64,000 nt of DNA from Culex pipiens pallens (GCF_016801865.2 NC_068939.1:178528792-178592791); one strand, 5' to 3'; positions 1 to 12,225 are shown, counted from the stretch's first letter. Numbers and translations are program-made. Notes: generated from the sequence alone by a model not told the origin.

Positions 1-275
1 TTTTGTAAGACCCAATCTCACCCTTTGACCCAATGTCACCCCTGATGACGGTACTTTCGAAAAAAACACGATATTTTGTAAAAAAATTATTATTTTCCAA
101 AAACCAAAAAATGGAAGGTTCGTTCGATACCCATATTACAAATTATGAAATTTTAAGTTCTTTCGAAAAATACGGTATTTTGTGAACAATTTTGACTACA
201 TATTTTACTTTGAAACTTACTAGATTTTCAAAAAATAATTTCTTTGTGAAAGCATTAAAAATTTAACATGATATG
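1..275. other. AT-rich sequence, nothing recognised
   Basis: Low-complexity AT-rich DNA. The first 45 bases contain two short related phrases (CCCAATCTCACCC and CCCAATGTCACCC). I see no coding potential or clear element ends. Confidence 0.4.
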
Positions 276-1948
276 TAGGGTTAGTGAAATTTCACGATTT
301 CGCGGACAGCGTGAAATCCGCGAAATTTGGCTTTTTCCGCGAAATCCCGTGAAATTTTGTGTTTTTGTGAAAATGTAACGATTTTTCTCAAAATAATTTA
401 TCAAACTCAAAAAGAAATAAAAATAATCATATGAACTACTGTAGAATTAAGTGAGTGAATACCCTGGTTTAATTACTAATATAGGGTTAGTGATTTTTGA
501 CGATTTCGCAGACGGCGTGAAATTTATAAATTTTCTCAAATCATTTTTTTAAATAACTACTTAATAAATATTTAATCCAAAAAGACTATTTAATTAAATT
601 TTATTAGTTTTCAATTAAAAAACTTGAATATGTATGGCAAGTTGATATGAACCATTTAAAGAAATGTTCAGATTTTTTAGCTTTTTCAGAAACTAACTAA
701 ATTTAGTGATATTAAAGATTCCAGCTTTGCTTTATTCAAAATAAAATGAAGGGTATTTTTTTTAACTTTGGAATATCTTTTTAAAACACAACAATTTTTT
801 TAGGCTATTCGGGTGGATGGCGGTTAAACAAGGGCGTCTGTGTGATGTGTCCCTACACTGCCCATGTTCGCATAAATGTCCCATATGCAAAAACAGCAAG
901 CTGAGAAAAACGCAAGGCAAGTTTGTCCCACACATAAGGCTGCGTGTTAAGTTTTCACGAAAAATCTGGATTTCCTCCTGATTTCTAAAACAAAGTTCTG
1001 GATGTTGTATGCTTTTCTGAAATATCACTCGATTTTGAACAAAACTGCATCAATAACTCAAACACGATGAAAATGCATATGGAACATTTATGCGATCAGG
1101 GGCAGTACACCTGTTACAAATTTCCGTTGCTTTGGGGGGATGGGAAATTTCTTTTCTTATAAGCACTGGTATTAGTAACAACAAAATTCGTACAAAAAAA
1201 AACATATGTACGTGGGTGAATCATCTGAACATAAGATGACGATCTGTTTGATCAAGCGAACACCTGTGAACTGGACCAAGCTGCCGGTGGGTATGAGAAC
1301 TATTCATTCATTCGGGTGGATGATTCCCGTGAAAGTCAATAAAAACTTTTTTGTTTTCTTTTCTAAATTAGAATACAAATTTCGATTTTGTTAAAAAAAA
1401 CATTTTTTTAGAAATTGATTTAAAATTTAGTTTTTGAAAAGTGAGCTAAAACCCTTTAAAAATATGTTTAATGGGCTAAATGTCGCAGAAAATTCAATCT
1501 ATTTTACTAATTTTGACTGGACAAGATTGTTAAATCTTGCTTTGATATGAAATTCAATAAAATGATATAACAGAAGCAAATTATTGAAAACATTTTAGCT
1601 TAATTAGTCGAATATTAAAAGAGCAGTTTAGTAAACGAAAATACCGAAAATACGCGTGCCCTATATTTTGTTTCAAAATATATATAGAGCCCATCCATAA
1701 ACTAGAAGGTTTTTTTTAAATAGGGAGATTTTTTTGTGTCGCGTTCAAATTTAGTGAAGATTTTCTTAGTTTATTGAAGAATAATATATAATGAAGCATA
1801 AAAAGTAGTTTCTGTGATTTTAACATAGGATTTTCCGAGTTATTTTAACATTTTTCAAGTTCCGCGAAATTTGCGTGAAATTTGGTGTTTAGAAATTTAG
1901 ATCCCCGTGAAATTTGCCATTTTCGAGCGTGAAAAATCACTAAGCCTA
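276..1948. repeat. Degenerate inverted-repeat element, ends TAGGNTTAGTGA / TCACTAAGCCTA
   Basis: Left-type ends lie at 276 (TAGGGTTAGTGAAATTTCAC) and 482 (TAGGGTTAGTGATTTTTGAC). A matching right end, CACTAAGCCTA, lies at 1938-1948. Near the ends are phrases built from GTGAAATTT, GCGTGAAAT and CGCGAAAT in both orientations. A related copy at 20437 carries the same terminus followed by the reverse complement of about 1430-1948. No transposase frame is visible, so I read this as a non-autonomous DNA element or the overlap of two copies, interrupted around 807-1322. Confidence 0.5.
807..1322. repeat. Insertion with internal inverted repeat, flanked by 13-bp direct repeats
   Basis: The 13-mer ATTCGGGTGGATG occurs at 807-819 and again at 1310-1322, as a target-site duplication would. 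Inside, 857-888 and 1075-1106 form a 32-bp inverted repeat with about two mismatches; its core is GCATAAATG. The block is less AT-rich than the host repeat. The short frames on both strands look incidental. The class is unknown; it may be a small foldback. Confidence 0.4.
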
Positions 1949-1966
1949 ATGATATGATTAAATTAA

Positions 1967-2035
1967 CATCGTTATCGTCCCGACGATAACGATTACCATT
2001 ATCGTTATCGTCAGACGGTAATATTATCGACGATA
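1967..2035. repeat. Clustered ATCGTTATCGTC palindromes
   Basis: ATCGTTATCGTC (1969-1980) is followed after one C by GACGATAACGAT, a near-perfect 12-bp-arm palindrome. The same words recur just downstream in inverted order (ATTATCGTTATCGTC, then TTATCGACGATAAT). The block sits directly outside the terminus at 1948. Confidence 0.5.
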
Positions 2036-2559
2036 ATTTTGTTTTCAAGTTTGATTTTGCTTCTGAAAATTAATATCAGGATTTCCAAATCTAAATTCTA
2101 AATTTTTTAACATCTCATTAACATCTTTTTTTTTAATCTCAAAAAATTTAAATAATGTTTATTGAGAATCAAATTTTTTGAATCAGGAAAAGTAAAACAA
2201 AAATATATAGATTGTTCCTAGAACCAAGGGCTAATAATAAGTTGATAAAAGCCATTAAAAAAAAGAGATAATCGATAAAAACTGCAAGCCTAATAAAAAA
2301 AATAATAAAGTTTCTTTCGATAGTAAATAAGATTTTACACCTAAAGAGAAGTAAAAATAATCGTCATAACCTCAAACCTTTTCAAAAAACGGAAACATTG
2401 CCAAATGAATTTTGACCTTATTGTTTTATAGCACAAATCATGACAGTTTATCCCATGCATATCCAAAATAGTTTTTATTTTCAACAATGCTTCTGTGTTA
2501 AAATTGAATTTAAGAAAAAATGGAATGTAAATTTTCTTGAATTTCTCATGAATATCTTA

Positions 2560-2750
2560 AACTTAGTCCAACACACCAAATCGATCAGAAAAGCAGTTCT
2601 GAAGATATCGGTATTTGAAATTTTTGATAATATTTTTGAATGGACGGCTGGCCAAAATTGATTAAGATTTGTATGAACGAACTCATCATGAATAATGGCC
2701 TTTTTGGTCATGAAGAAAGTACTGCTAAAATCTCCCCTAGCTTATTATAT
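2560..2750 (+). repeat. Diverged fragment of the GAGCAATTCTC foldback family
   Basis: Phrases run in the same order as the right arm of the foldback at 43241-45105: ACCAAATCGATCA, a GAAGATATCGGTATTTGAA-like stretch, TGGACGGCTGGCCAAA (TGGACAGCTGCCAAA in intact copies), then TTTTTGGTCATGAAGAAAG. It is strongly diverged and lacks the opposite arm. The short frames on both strands here are repeat by-products. Confidence 0.45.
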
Positions 2751-2999
2751 ATAAAGAAAGTTGATAATTCTTTGCAGAATTTAGTTTTTGTTTTAAATTT
2801 ATAAATTTAAGACGTAGAACATAATATTTTTGAAGTTATAATCTTTTCTTTTTCTATTTTGCAAAACTGATTAATAATCATCAAAAAAGTGCTTTTTGCT
2901 CATAAAAAATGGTACAAGAAATACTATACGCATTGTTTATCTTTATCAAACAAATACAAAAATAACTCTTCTGGTTAATGTCATGAAAAAAAATCATAG

Positions 3000-4560
3000 C
3001 AACTTACTTGCTCATTTTCTAATGAGCTCCTAAATGCAAACGAATTAAAAATGGATAGATGCGATGTCAAAAGCATATTTAGCTTTTGTCAAATTACAAT
3101 TAAATTACTATCGCAAAACTCATCGCCAAACTCAAGCTCAATTTCATTCAATTCAACCTGGTTAATGATATTGCCCAATACGCAAAACAAACTTCAAAAC
3201 AACTCAACCTCCATCGACGACGATTCATTTCAATTTACGCCAGACCAGATTACTTATTTGCTCCCCCACCATCGTCATCGTCAATCTTCTGGAGCTGGAC
3301 TTGCCTTCAAGTTGTTGAAGCTGCTGCTGCTTCAAACTCCGACTCCGACAAGCCAAGATAGATTGACTGCTAGCGCTGATGACCGGCGGGAGTGTTCATG
3401 CATTACGTAACGTGCATTTTTGAAACTAAGTTTTTGTTGCTTTACATAAATATTCAATGTTTATTTTGAGCGTGTTATGTGATGTTTGAACAGTCCCCGC
3501 GCAACCCTCTTGGGGACGTTTATCACGAAAATACAAAGTGGAAGCAACAAGTTCCACAAGTTGTGCTGGATGCAGAGCTTCGGGCGCTTTCAGTGGCCCA
3601 TCATCATCGTGTGGACGTGGTCGGCGTTCAGAGTTCAGAGGATCCGTCCCACATGGGAAGCCCCTGAAGAAGAGGTGTTGGAACGCTACCATCTCTCATC
3701 GCTACCGTCCCCCATGTTCTCCGACTCGAATAAATCACACCAAAATTGGACGAAAGCTCCAAGACCCCATGGCACAAGTCGCCTCCCAACGAGTGCCAAA
3801 CGGAAAGACGGAGAGAAGTTCTTTCGAATGGAAAATGGCCCCCGGGAATCGCATCTTGAGCTGCAGCTCGGTGCGTTGCTCGTTGTAGATTGAGGTTTTG
3901 ACTAAATTGTGAATGGCAAATAGAATCAACCGTATCAGGGGACGACCAACGCTCTCTTCACCAGGTACCGAGTGGGAATTGAGCGGAGGGCGATGTCTGT
4001 AACAAATAATTTTGACTTGGCTCCGAGACGTTCCTACCTATAGGAACGATTCGACAGGTCCCACAGGGAGCCCAGAGTTTGGCAAGCAAATCAATTGCAC
4101 CATTTCATTCGACAAACGAAGCTGCACCATTCCGACTCCGAGGGCAAGTCGGTTGATGCAAGAAGACCTTTGGGGGAAACTCAACAACAACAACAACAAC
4201 ATCAACCGGTTCCGTTGAACTCTGTGGGCGTGGTGGATGGGGAGATTGAGGAGGTGGTAAAACTAATCGAAACCATAAATCAAAAGCTGTTGCATAGCCC
4301 CGCTGGGAAGCGGAGTGCTTATAGCTTCGATTGAGGAGAAGAAGACGAAGAATCACCAGCAAGTGCATTCGTACAGGTCGGACGTGATGAGTGAAATATT
4401 GCAATCCATTGCATTGTTTGAATTGGAACAGTTTTCAATGGCTCGTTAAACTGTGCAGATAAGGACGAAAATATCACTGTTGTGGAGTGAGGAGTTCAAG
4501 GATGGATGCGTTTCCCGAGTGAGAAGGATTTGTTGCTTGTTTAATGTTTGTGAACTTTCT
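3000..4560. other. Unrecognised GC-richer island
   Basis: Base composition is clearly less AT-biased than the surroundings. Several overlapping frames of 60-135 codons stay open on both strands between 3426 and 4404, but I recognise no protein family in them and no frame dominates. Between 3600 and 3930 the minus strand reads openly in more than one frame, which could mean a decayed coding region. I see no TIRs or duplications. It may be old exon or retroelement sequence, or simply non-coding DNA. Confidence 0.3.
4044..4334 (+). pseudogene. Possible coding remnant with a glutamine run, family unknown
   Basis: A 96-codon open stretch with no in-frame ATG ends at a TGA at 4332-4334. It contains six consecutive Q codons, then a segment ending EIEEVVKLIETINQKLLHS, which looks like an amphipathic helix, and a polar C-terminus. 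Composition looks more protein-like than the other frames in this island. An in-frame stop lies just upstream, so it would have to be a terminal exon or a fragment (for example of a gag-like protein). I do not recognise a homologue. An opposite-strand frame overlaps it. Confidence 0.2.
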
Positions 4561-4981
4561 TATGCTGAATTTTGTCAAAGGAAAGCTTAATTTTGGTTAT
4601 TTTTTCCGGAGATCAATTTTCCTCTACGAAAAAATTGTTTGGTGTAATCCTTAAGATATTTATATGCAATTACATCTTTTAATACCAAAATTACAGAAAT
4701 AGTTTAAACATACATTATCAATAAATTCAAAGTTATGACTCAACAAGACCAAAGCTTTAGTTATTATCTGACAGTGAAGCGAAATTACTTGCTCAGAAAA
4801 CGCCCTGTTTGCAACGTTTATGTACCCACCATTGTGTCATACAAGTGTGCACTTAAAGATCATTGAGGTACTTTGCGACGTGGAGGTATTTAACAACTTT
4901 TGGCAATCTTACAGAGTTTATGGTTTTGACAGAAGTGTCCGTTATGCATTTTTTAAGACCACGTTAACAGAACCTTGAAAT
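4561..4981. other. AT-rich spacer, nothing recognised
   Basis: No TIRs, tRNA-like boxes or credible open frames were seen. It joins the island to the MITE starting at 4982. Confidence 0.4.
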
Positions 4982-5387
4982 CCCGAGCAGACGGAAATAA
5001 CTTGGGAATAATTTTTTTTTGATATTTGAAAATACTAGACCAATAACATGTTATGTTATTTATTACAAGATTTGTTATTCGTCGTTATGATTTTTTTGTT
5101 ATTGGATTGTTATTGTAATAACAGACTTAAAACATTTTTAAGTTATTCTTCGAACAAATCTTTGTTATTATTTTTTGTTATTTTAACAACTAATCCGATC
5201 ATATGAATAACAGTTGGAGGTATTCTTCCATAACAAAAAATGTTATTCTAAAGTTGTTTTGGCTTTCAACCAATATCAGACCAATAACAAAATTTGTTAT
5301 GATAACATATACTGTTATTAAACCCTGTTATTTTAACAGTATTTGTTATTGAAATGGCATGAATTTTGTCATTACCGTCTGCCCGGG
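4982..5387. mobile_element. MITE, TIR CCCGRGCAGACGG, copy 1
   Basis: The left end is CCCGAGCAGACGG and the right end is CCGTCTGCCCGGG, its inverted complement with one mismatch. The body of about 406 bp is crowded with GTTATT and AATAAC words, for example TTGTTATTCGTCGTTATGA. Sister copies lie at 17803-18227 and 20935-21339. Flanks here are AT/AT, whereas the sister copies have TA/TA. There is no transposase, so it is non-autonomous. The two-base duplication fits a Tc1/mariner-like or related mechanism, but the terminus CCCGRGCAG is not one I can assign. Confidence 0.85.
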
Positions 5388-6565
5388 ATGGATATTAAAC
5401 AATGCATTATAAAGTCATTTTTAAAAGCTTGTTACAAAACAAAATGCCTTGAATAAACGGTAACATAATTTCAAGAAAAGTGCCAAAAAATCAAGCCACC
5501 ACAGCAACCGTATCGTAAAAATTCCAAAATTCATCACGATCCAACAAAGGCCGACCACACACCGCATCATCTCCCCCCACAAGTGCACTGACTGACCGAT
5601 ACTAGTTATCTGGGGGTACATTCGAGAACGCGGCCGGGCCGCAGCCTAGAGTGGTTCACCTTCGGGATAAAGTTTATGAGCGAACCAGAGCATTGTCCAC
5701 GGATTCGCAAGTTCGCAAGTTTGCCGCAGGTATGCAATTTCGATGCGCGCAATGCGGAAAAAATAAAAGGAAAACCTCACCTTGACGCTGGGCAGATCGG
5801 CAGGGCCAGCTTTTTCATGATCCATTGCCTCATCGCACGATCGCAACGGTGGACATACTGCTACGGTGAAAAAAGTAGGATGACTAGAACGGAAAAATTA
5901 AATCAATTGGACTAATAACGCCATGTTGTAGAATTGTATTTACCTAGAAACTATTTTAAATCAAATTCAAATCCAAATTTAAATTTTAGATCATAGAAAA
6001 AAAATAGTTGTTATTATTTTAAACAAAAAAATATTTCAAACTGCTGCAGCAAAGATAAAAAAAAACCTCTAATAATGTTGAACCTTCACCTTAACTCTAA
6101 ATAATAAATATAACGTTAGTTGCAACATTTTACCGGGAATAAATGTTAGCTGATCTATCCCACCTGAATTTGAAGATGTACAACAACAGAATCAAATCAC
6201 ATGTTTGACTTTGAACAAGTGTGTTGATTTTACTTGTAATTGATTCAGCTACTTGAGCAGTTTCTTGGATAAGCATTAAACATGTATTTTTTTAACCATG
6301 TCGACAAGTAAGTATCCTGGAACATAATTTTATAGAATTTATCAAGTTTAGCTAGCCTCGAATTTAGAAAATTTAAATTCAATAACTCAACACAAAAAAA
6401 TTGTTTCAAATTATTTTACCGCGCTTTATTTTTTTTTAATTATAGGCGCAAATCACATATATTATCCACCTTAAGGAGTTGGTTATGATTCTCACAAAAC
6501 AGTTAGGTTGCACATAGAAGTACCGTCAAGGCTAATCTATAAATATCACATTTGTTGTTTTAAGG
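5388..6565. other. Mixed spacer with a short GC-richer patch
   Basis: Between about 5490 and 5880 the sequence is less AT-rich, with short frames on both strands that I do not recognise. The rest is AT-rich. No element termini were found. Confidence 0.3.
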
Positions 6566-6568
6566 TTA

Positions 6569-7037
6569 GGCCGTTGCAAATATTTTTTGAAGTTAATCTC
6601 CCTCGACTCTGACCAAAGTCAAGGGGGGGGGGGGGGGGTGCGGAATTTACGAGCCATGGTTTCAACATTTGAATGAACAAAGTGTTCAAAATGCATTTTA
6701 CACCTGCCCAGTTGTTTTGCAATCTTTAGTTTCCAAAATACCTATTATTGATTATTGATTATTATGTTTTGACGAAAATTTATTTTTTTGCAAAAAAAAG
6801 TTTTGCCGGTGCTGTACATTGGAATTTCATAAAAATTAAAAATACTTTTAATCCAGCCCAAACATGCTAAATATGATAATAAATGCATGAAAAATGGGTT
6901 TTAGATTGTTTTAAGTTGATTTGACTTCTATTTTCATGAAAATTTTGAAGATTTTTGAAAAAATATTTTTTTGCCCCCAGATTTTTCGGACCTATTTTGA
7001 AGGGCGACATAAACTTTGAGAAATATTTGCAACGGCC
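6569..7037. mobile_element. Harbinger-like MITE, TIR GGCCGTTGCAAATATTT, TTA duplication
   Basis: It begins GGCCGTTGCAAATATTTTTT and ends with the inverted form AAATATTTGCAACGGCC. Flanking trinucleotides are TTA at 6566-6568 and 7038-7040, the 3-bp TWA duplication expected for PIF/Harbinger. Near the left end lies a run of 16 G (6623-6638). The family also includes 13016-13461 and 56091-56496, plus a half copy at 16958. No transposase is present. Confidence 0.8.
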
Positions 7038-7539
7038 TTATTTAAGTAGTTATTCACGACTTCTCAATTATTGCACAAATTTCTCAGATTTGATTTTTGT
7101 TTCTCCCTACTAAATCAGATAATCAAAAAATAACTCACTGCTATATGGTTATAAATTGCGACATTTATGTTTTTTATAAAATGCATTTTGGGATAAAAGT
7201 ATACAATCTTTTTTTTTCTTTTGATACAGCAATTTTCGAAAAGATCTTAAACATAACCAAAATAAATAGTTTTTTAAGCTTAATCTCAACAAATACTGGA
7301 TTTATCATTAATATTTCAGGAGTAAATTTAGATTCCTCTAACCTAAAATAACGCCTAAATAAAGCCATAAATTCAAATATCAATTAAAAGTATCCGTAGG
7401 TATGTTTAAAAGAACTTTGGATACAGAGCTAGGGAAATCTTTTTTCTTCCAAGGTTTGGGAGTGGGGGTTTGGTATTTGGTATCAATTAGCAATAATTAG
7501 AATAAGATTTAAAGAAAAAAAATCAGCGGAAAAACAAAC

Positions 7540-9407
7540 ATTTTTCGGTCATTGATTTTTAAATGAACCCAAACATGCTAAACATGATTCCAATCGTAGG
7601 GGAAGGGGGTAAACACACAATTTTAAATTGATTGCGAGCAATTCCACGTCAAATAGGGAAACGGTTGTACCCGGCCCTTTCCGATTTCAATGAAACTTTG
7701 CAGACATGTTATCCTACGCTTATATAAGCCATTTTTGTGTATATGGAGCCAGTTACACTCGATAATGACATTTGAGAAGGGTGTAAGTGTTTAATTTTTT
7801 TTTTTTGTATTTCGTAATTTAAATATTGCTGTATCTCGAAGCCGTTGCATCGTATCAAAAAGTGGTCAAAGACAAACTTGTAGGAAATTTGACGGGCTTT
7901 CCGAAAAAAATACACTGAAACAAAAAAACACTCGACTTGCATGAGATTTTATGATTTTTAAGTTTAAAAGTCAAATTTGAAGGTGAGCCCACGATTTTTT
8001 TTCGTTCAAAATTTTTGAGGAAATAGCCTAAGATGTAACAAAAAGACTCACGAAAAATGCAGGATGGAGCAACTCACCTAAAAAAATACAAAAATCATTT
8101 ACTGAAACTGTTTTTTTCAAAAGTGCTCTAAACATCAAAATTTTCAAAAACCGAACACGAGAATCGATTCTCCAGACAATTTTACATAAAAGTCTCCATA
8201 TTGACCATTGTCCTAAGTCCAATCCTTGTGAAGTTACAGCGGTTTTAAAAATAAAAATGTTGAAAAAATAGGTTTTTTGATGGTTTTTGGCAATTTCTAT
8301 ATGACAGACTTGGTTTTTCAGTCTCTAAAATATTTTTACCGGAAAGCTCGTCCAATTTCCCATAAGTTTGTCTTTGACCACATTTCAATTGGATGTATGG
8401 GCTTACAGATATAAGCTAATTACATTGCTCATAACTGAAAACATCATTTTCTTTCAGTGTAGTATAGTAACCTGGATAGTAAATTAGCTTATATCTAGAA
8501 GCTCATACATCCAATTGAAATGTGTTTAAAGACAAACTTATGGGAAATTGGACGAGCTTTCTGGTAAAAATATTTTCGAGACTGGAAAACCAAGTCTGTC
8601 ATATAGAACTTGCCAAAAACCATCATAAAACATATTTTTTCAACATTTTTATTTTTAAAACCGCTGTAACTTCACAAGGATTGGACATAGGACAATGGTC
8701 AATATGGATACTTTTATGTAAAATTGTCTGGAGAACCGATTCTCGTGTTTGGTTTTTGAAAATTTCGATGTTTAGAGCACTTTTGAAAAAAAAACAGTTT
8801 CAGTAAATGATTTTTGCATTTTTTTTAGGTGAGTTGCTTCATCCTGCATTTTTCATGAGTCTTTTTGTTACATCTTAGGCTATTTTCACAAAAATTTTGA
8901 ACGAAAAAAATCGTGAGTTCACCTTCAAATTTGACTTTTAAACTTAAAAATCAAAAAATCTCATACAAGTGGAGTGTTTTTTTCTTTCAGTGTTTTTTTT
9001 TCGGAAATCCCGTCAAATTTCCTACAAGTTTTTTAATACGATGCAACGACTTCGAGATACAGAAATATTTAATTTACGAAATACAAAAATATTTAAAACA
9101 CTTACATCCTTCTCAAATGTCATTATCGAGTGTAACTGGCTCCATATACACAAAAATGCCTTATATAAGCGTAGGATAACATGTCTGCAAAGTTTCATTG
9201 AAATCGGAGAAGGTCGTGAAAAAAGTACCTAAAAAATTCCTGTTTTGGGCTGGAATTGCTCTTGCAGCAGATTGCACTTAAATTTCCTATGAAAATTTGT
9301 TTTTCTTTTCAAAACCTATTTGTTTTGCCCTTGATTTTTTGAGCCAATTTCGGAGGAGGGAGGTTGCAAAAACTTTGAAAATATTTGCAATATTTGCCTT
9401 ATCACAG
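7540..9407. repeat. Older Harbinger-like fragment hosting the 1.6-kb foldback
   Basis: Before the foldback, 7565-7635 has the phrase CCCAAACATGCTAAACATGA, found internally in the MITE at 6569-7037. After it, 9270-9407 resumes with CTATGAAAATTTG, a purine-rich GGAGGAGGGAGG and an end resembling AACTTTGAAAATATTTGCA next to GCCTTA. The two parts join if the foldback is removed, so this is a disrupted family member. Its left terminus is not preserved. Confidence 0.5.
7636..9269. mobile_element. Long foldback element with arms of about 0.8 kb
   Basis: The left arm (7636 to about 8430) and right arm (about 8484 to 9269) are inverted complements over nearly their whole length, apart from scattered substitutions and small indels. 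Examples are GCAGACATGTTATCCTACGC near 7700 and GCGTAGGATAACATGTCTGC near 9180. The termini contain GAGCAATTCCA, and GATTGC flanks both sides (7630-7635 and 9270-9275), a likely 6-bp duplication. The loop is only about 50 nt. The frames found in both arms are mirror copies of one another and do not resemble a known protein. No transposase was seen. Confidence 0.8.
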
Positions 9408-9545
9408 ATAGTCAAACTTTTATTTAATTTTTTTATTCTTTGTTGAGTTTTTAAATCATTCAAATTTTAAATAAATTTGAAATTTATAAACCAAGTCCAA
9501 AAAATAATCATACCCAAATAAGGAACTCTTAATAAAAAAATAAAT

Positions 9546-9943
9546 ACCGGTAACCGTGGTGTAGGGGTAAGCGTGGTTGCATCTCACCCAGTCGGCTTGG
9601 GTTCGATCCCAGCATTTTGCGAGACAAGATTTGTCTGACCACGCCTTCCGTCGGACAGGGAAGTAAATGTTGGCCCGGTCTAACCTAGAGGGTTAGGTCG
9701 TTAGCTCCAGGAGTAGGAGTCGTCTCCCTGGGTCCTGGTGGATTGCTGGTGGGCAGTTGGACTAACAATCCAAAGGTCGTCAGTTGGAATCCCGGGGTGG
9801 ATGGAAGCTAAGGTGTAAAAAGAGGCTTGCAATTGCCTCAACAATCAAGCCTTCGGACACCTAGTTTCGAGTAGGAATCTCGCAATCGACAACGTCAAGA
9901 CAATGCTGTAGAGCGAATAATCAGATTTTTTTTTTTTTTTGAT
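9546..9943 (+). mobile_element. SINE with two tRNA-like modules (Twin-like)
   Basis: The first module has a box A-like TGGTGTAGGGGTAAGCG near 9556 and box B GGGTTCGATCCC near 9599. A second module near 9738-9800 has an anticodon-type arm (TTGGACTAACAATCCAA) and a box B-like AGTTGGAATCC. The 3' end is a T-rich tract. It is bracketed by near-identical AT-rich duplications at 9529-9545 and 9944-9961. The tandem tRNA layout recalls Twin from Culex pipiens, but this copy is longer than I remember for Twin, so the family name is tentative. Relatives are at 11965, 17273 and 29768. Confidence 0.85.
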
Positions 9944-9961
9944 TTAATAAAAAAATTAAAT

Positions 9962-11960
9962 CTAGATTTTCAAAAAGTGCAGCAAATGTCACAGTTTCAT
10001 TTAAAATTCAACAGGAAATTTCCAAGTTATTTATTTCGAGTTAGCACCTGAGATCTTATTACGCAGAAAAAAAAGTTGCATTCTGGAAAGTTGAAAAATT
10101 GAGCAATTTTAGAGAATCACTCATATTTATCTTTCAGACCCATTTTTTTACTGAGTTGATTAGAGGGATTAAAAAAATGCGTGTTTGTGCTTAAAATTTA
10201 GTCACCCTAAAAATCATAACTTACTAGAGGGCTTATGTTGCATTTTTCCATCTACACACAGAGAATGAAATTCACCTGCGATATGTTAAATCTCTTAACG
10301 ATGATAGTCCCTATGTTGGACCTAGATATCTAAAAATTATTATTAGATTTTAATTTTCTTGCAAATAAAATTCATAGAAATCAAATAATAAGGCTGTTTT
10401 TAGTCTGATAAATTCAAAAGGCACATTTTAGGGCAAATTACCTCCCTCCGAGTGCAATGTAGTGCACTGTTCGCCGGGACAAACGAAACAAGTTTGTCGA
10501 GTGCTCTCGGACGGATAGTCGGTAGCGATGCTCGACGCCCGGCATCGCCGACCTTCACGTGGCTGCCTCTCTTCTGTCGTCGTCTATCTAGCCCGGTCAG
10601 GTGAGGGTAGGTCGTGTGTAATGACGGCAAGTCGCGCGAAATTAAGTGAAGTAATGGATGGATGCGAGTGCATTAAACAGCACCGCGGTCGTAACTTACC
10701 GTCAACGTCAACATCGTCTACATCGTCGTCGTAGAGACTTTCCAGCACTGGGTCAAGGTGAGTTGTTCAAGGCGCGTCAAGGGCAGGGTCCACCAGGTGA
10801 GACCTCTCTCTCTCTCACTTTGTGTGTCGGTGAATGCACGTTACAAAACACAACATTCCACCCTTGAACGCGGGAGATGTATTCTAATTGCCACCTAGAA
10901 CTCGGAAAGCGAGGTGACAGGGGTGAAAGTTTGAATAGAGAATGAGGCACGTGAGCGAGCGGTACTTAGCAGATAATAATCAACTCTTGGAGTTTGTGAA
11001 CAACAGGAAAAAGGTTTGGCATTGGTGAACTCAACACTTCCAGACTATAAGCTGATTGATAAGTTGCACACGAGCGCGTGTCAGACACACACAGGACAAG
11101 GTGAGGTTATCTTGTTTGCTAACCGTCGAATTAGTGTGTCAAAAGGCCGCTAGAACCAAGGCTAGAACGGAAGTTGCTTTTTTCTCTACCTCCTTTCTAA
11201 AACATTGATATATTTTGTTACCTTAAGTGCAAATATTTAAAACAATATTCAAAAATTCGCTTCGTGATATCAGTAAAAACAGACTTTCCCTTAAATAATG
11301 ACAGCCATCTTAATAAAAGGTAGCTCTATAAACCCCAAACAATCGAATTACTTCAATCTTGTGCCATTAGTCTTGCTAAAGTCAACTTAAAATGCTTCTT
11401 GTGTTAACACAAAAGAACAACAAGCTGTCCCAACATAGCATAGCCAAACATCGCTAGGGTCGTTCAACACAAAACACCAACTTCAGCGGTCTTGTTTTGA
11501 GACAGCACGCCATCAGACGTGGATCGATCTTCGGTGATGAATGTCGCGTTCTGCTCAGTCACGGTGCGTAAACAGCGCCTGTCCGGTGTCTGGATTTACG
11601 AGCCACTCTACGGCGTATGATATGCTTTTAATGCGGCGTCACATTACCTAAGCGAATTGTATGGTGTGAGTAGCGGCGGCAGGTGACTCACTTGGAAACG
11701 TTACGGGCAGTTTTGGAATAAGTGCAGATTTTTAATAGGGGCTCTTACCATGGGAACCAGAGTCGTTGAAGTGATATAAGAAGTATCTGTTTGTATATTC
11801 TATCTCGGAAGTGAAATTCACCATCACAAGACAAACGTATATTAATTGGTCTCAAAAATGTTCTGAAATCATTCAAATGTTAGCTTCAATTTTAAGTTGA
11901 TAAAAATTCTGCTCTTTCACCCTCAGTGCTGATGTAATAATATTTTATAATCAAAAAAAA
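9962..11960. other. Non-repetitive island, unassigned
   Basis: The first 430 bases are AT-rich. From about 10400 to 11760 composition rises in GC, with patches such as a TC run (10805-10817), an AC-rich stretch near 11085, and several GTGAGT/GTAAGT-like donor words. Short frames exist on both strands, but none looks like a known protein. It may be intronic or regulatory sequence, possibly of the downstream gene. Confidence 0.3.
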
Positions 11961-11964
11961 AGTA

Positions 11965-12225
11965 ATCCACTTTAACGAACCCCGGGTCTTTTGTGGTCCC
12001 TGTTGCAAGTTTCTGTTCATTTCTAGGCGTCCGAAGGTTATGAGTGGTGAGTCACCCAAAACCTCTTTTACGCAAATGGACCGACGTTTTACTTCCTCAT
12101 CCGATAGAAGGCGTGGTCAGGCACATCTCGTCTCGAAAAATGCCACCGGTTCCGTCTGGGATTGAACCCAGGCCATACTGGGGTTTAGAGACTACCACGC
12201 TAACCACTAAACCACCGGACCCGTC
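11965..12225 (-). mobile_element. 5'-module SINE copy, internally deleted
   Basis: Read on the minus strand, it starts with box A-like TGGTTTAGTGGTTAGCGTGG and has box B GGGTTCAATCCC, then body sequence shared with the SINEs at 9546 and 17273 (GAGACGAGATGTGCC, GGATGAGGAAGTAAA). The second tRNA-like module is missing, and the tail (about 11985-12035) matches the 3' end of the copy at 17273. Duplications are not clear. Confidence 0.65.
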
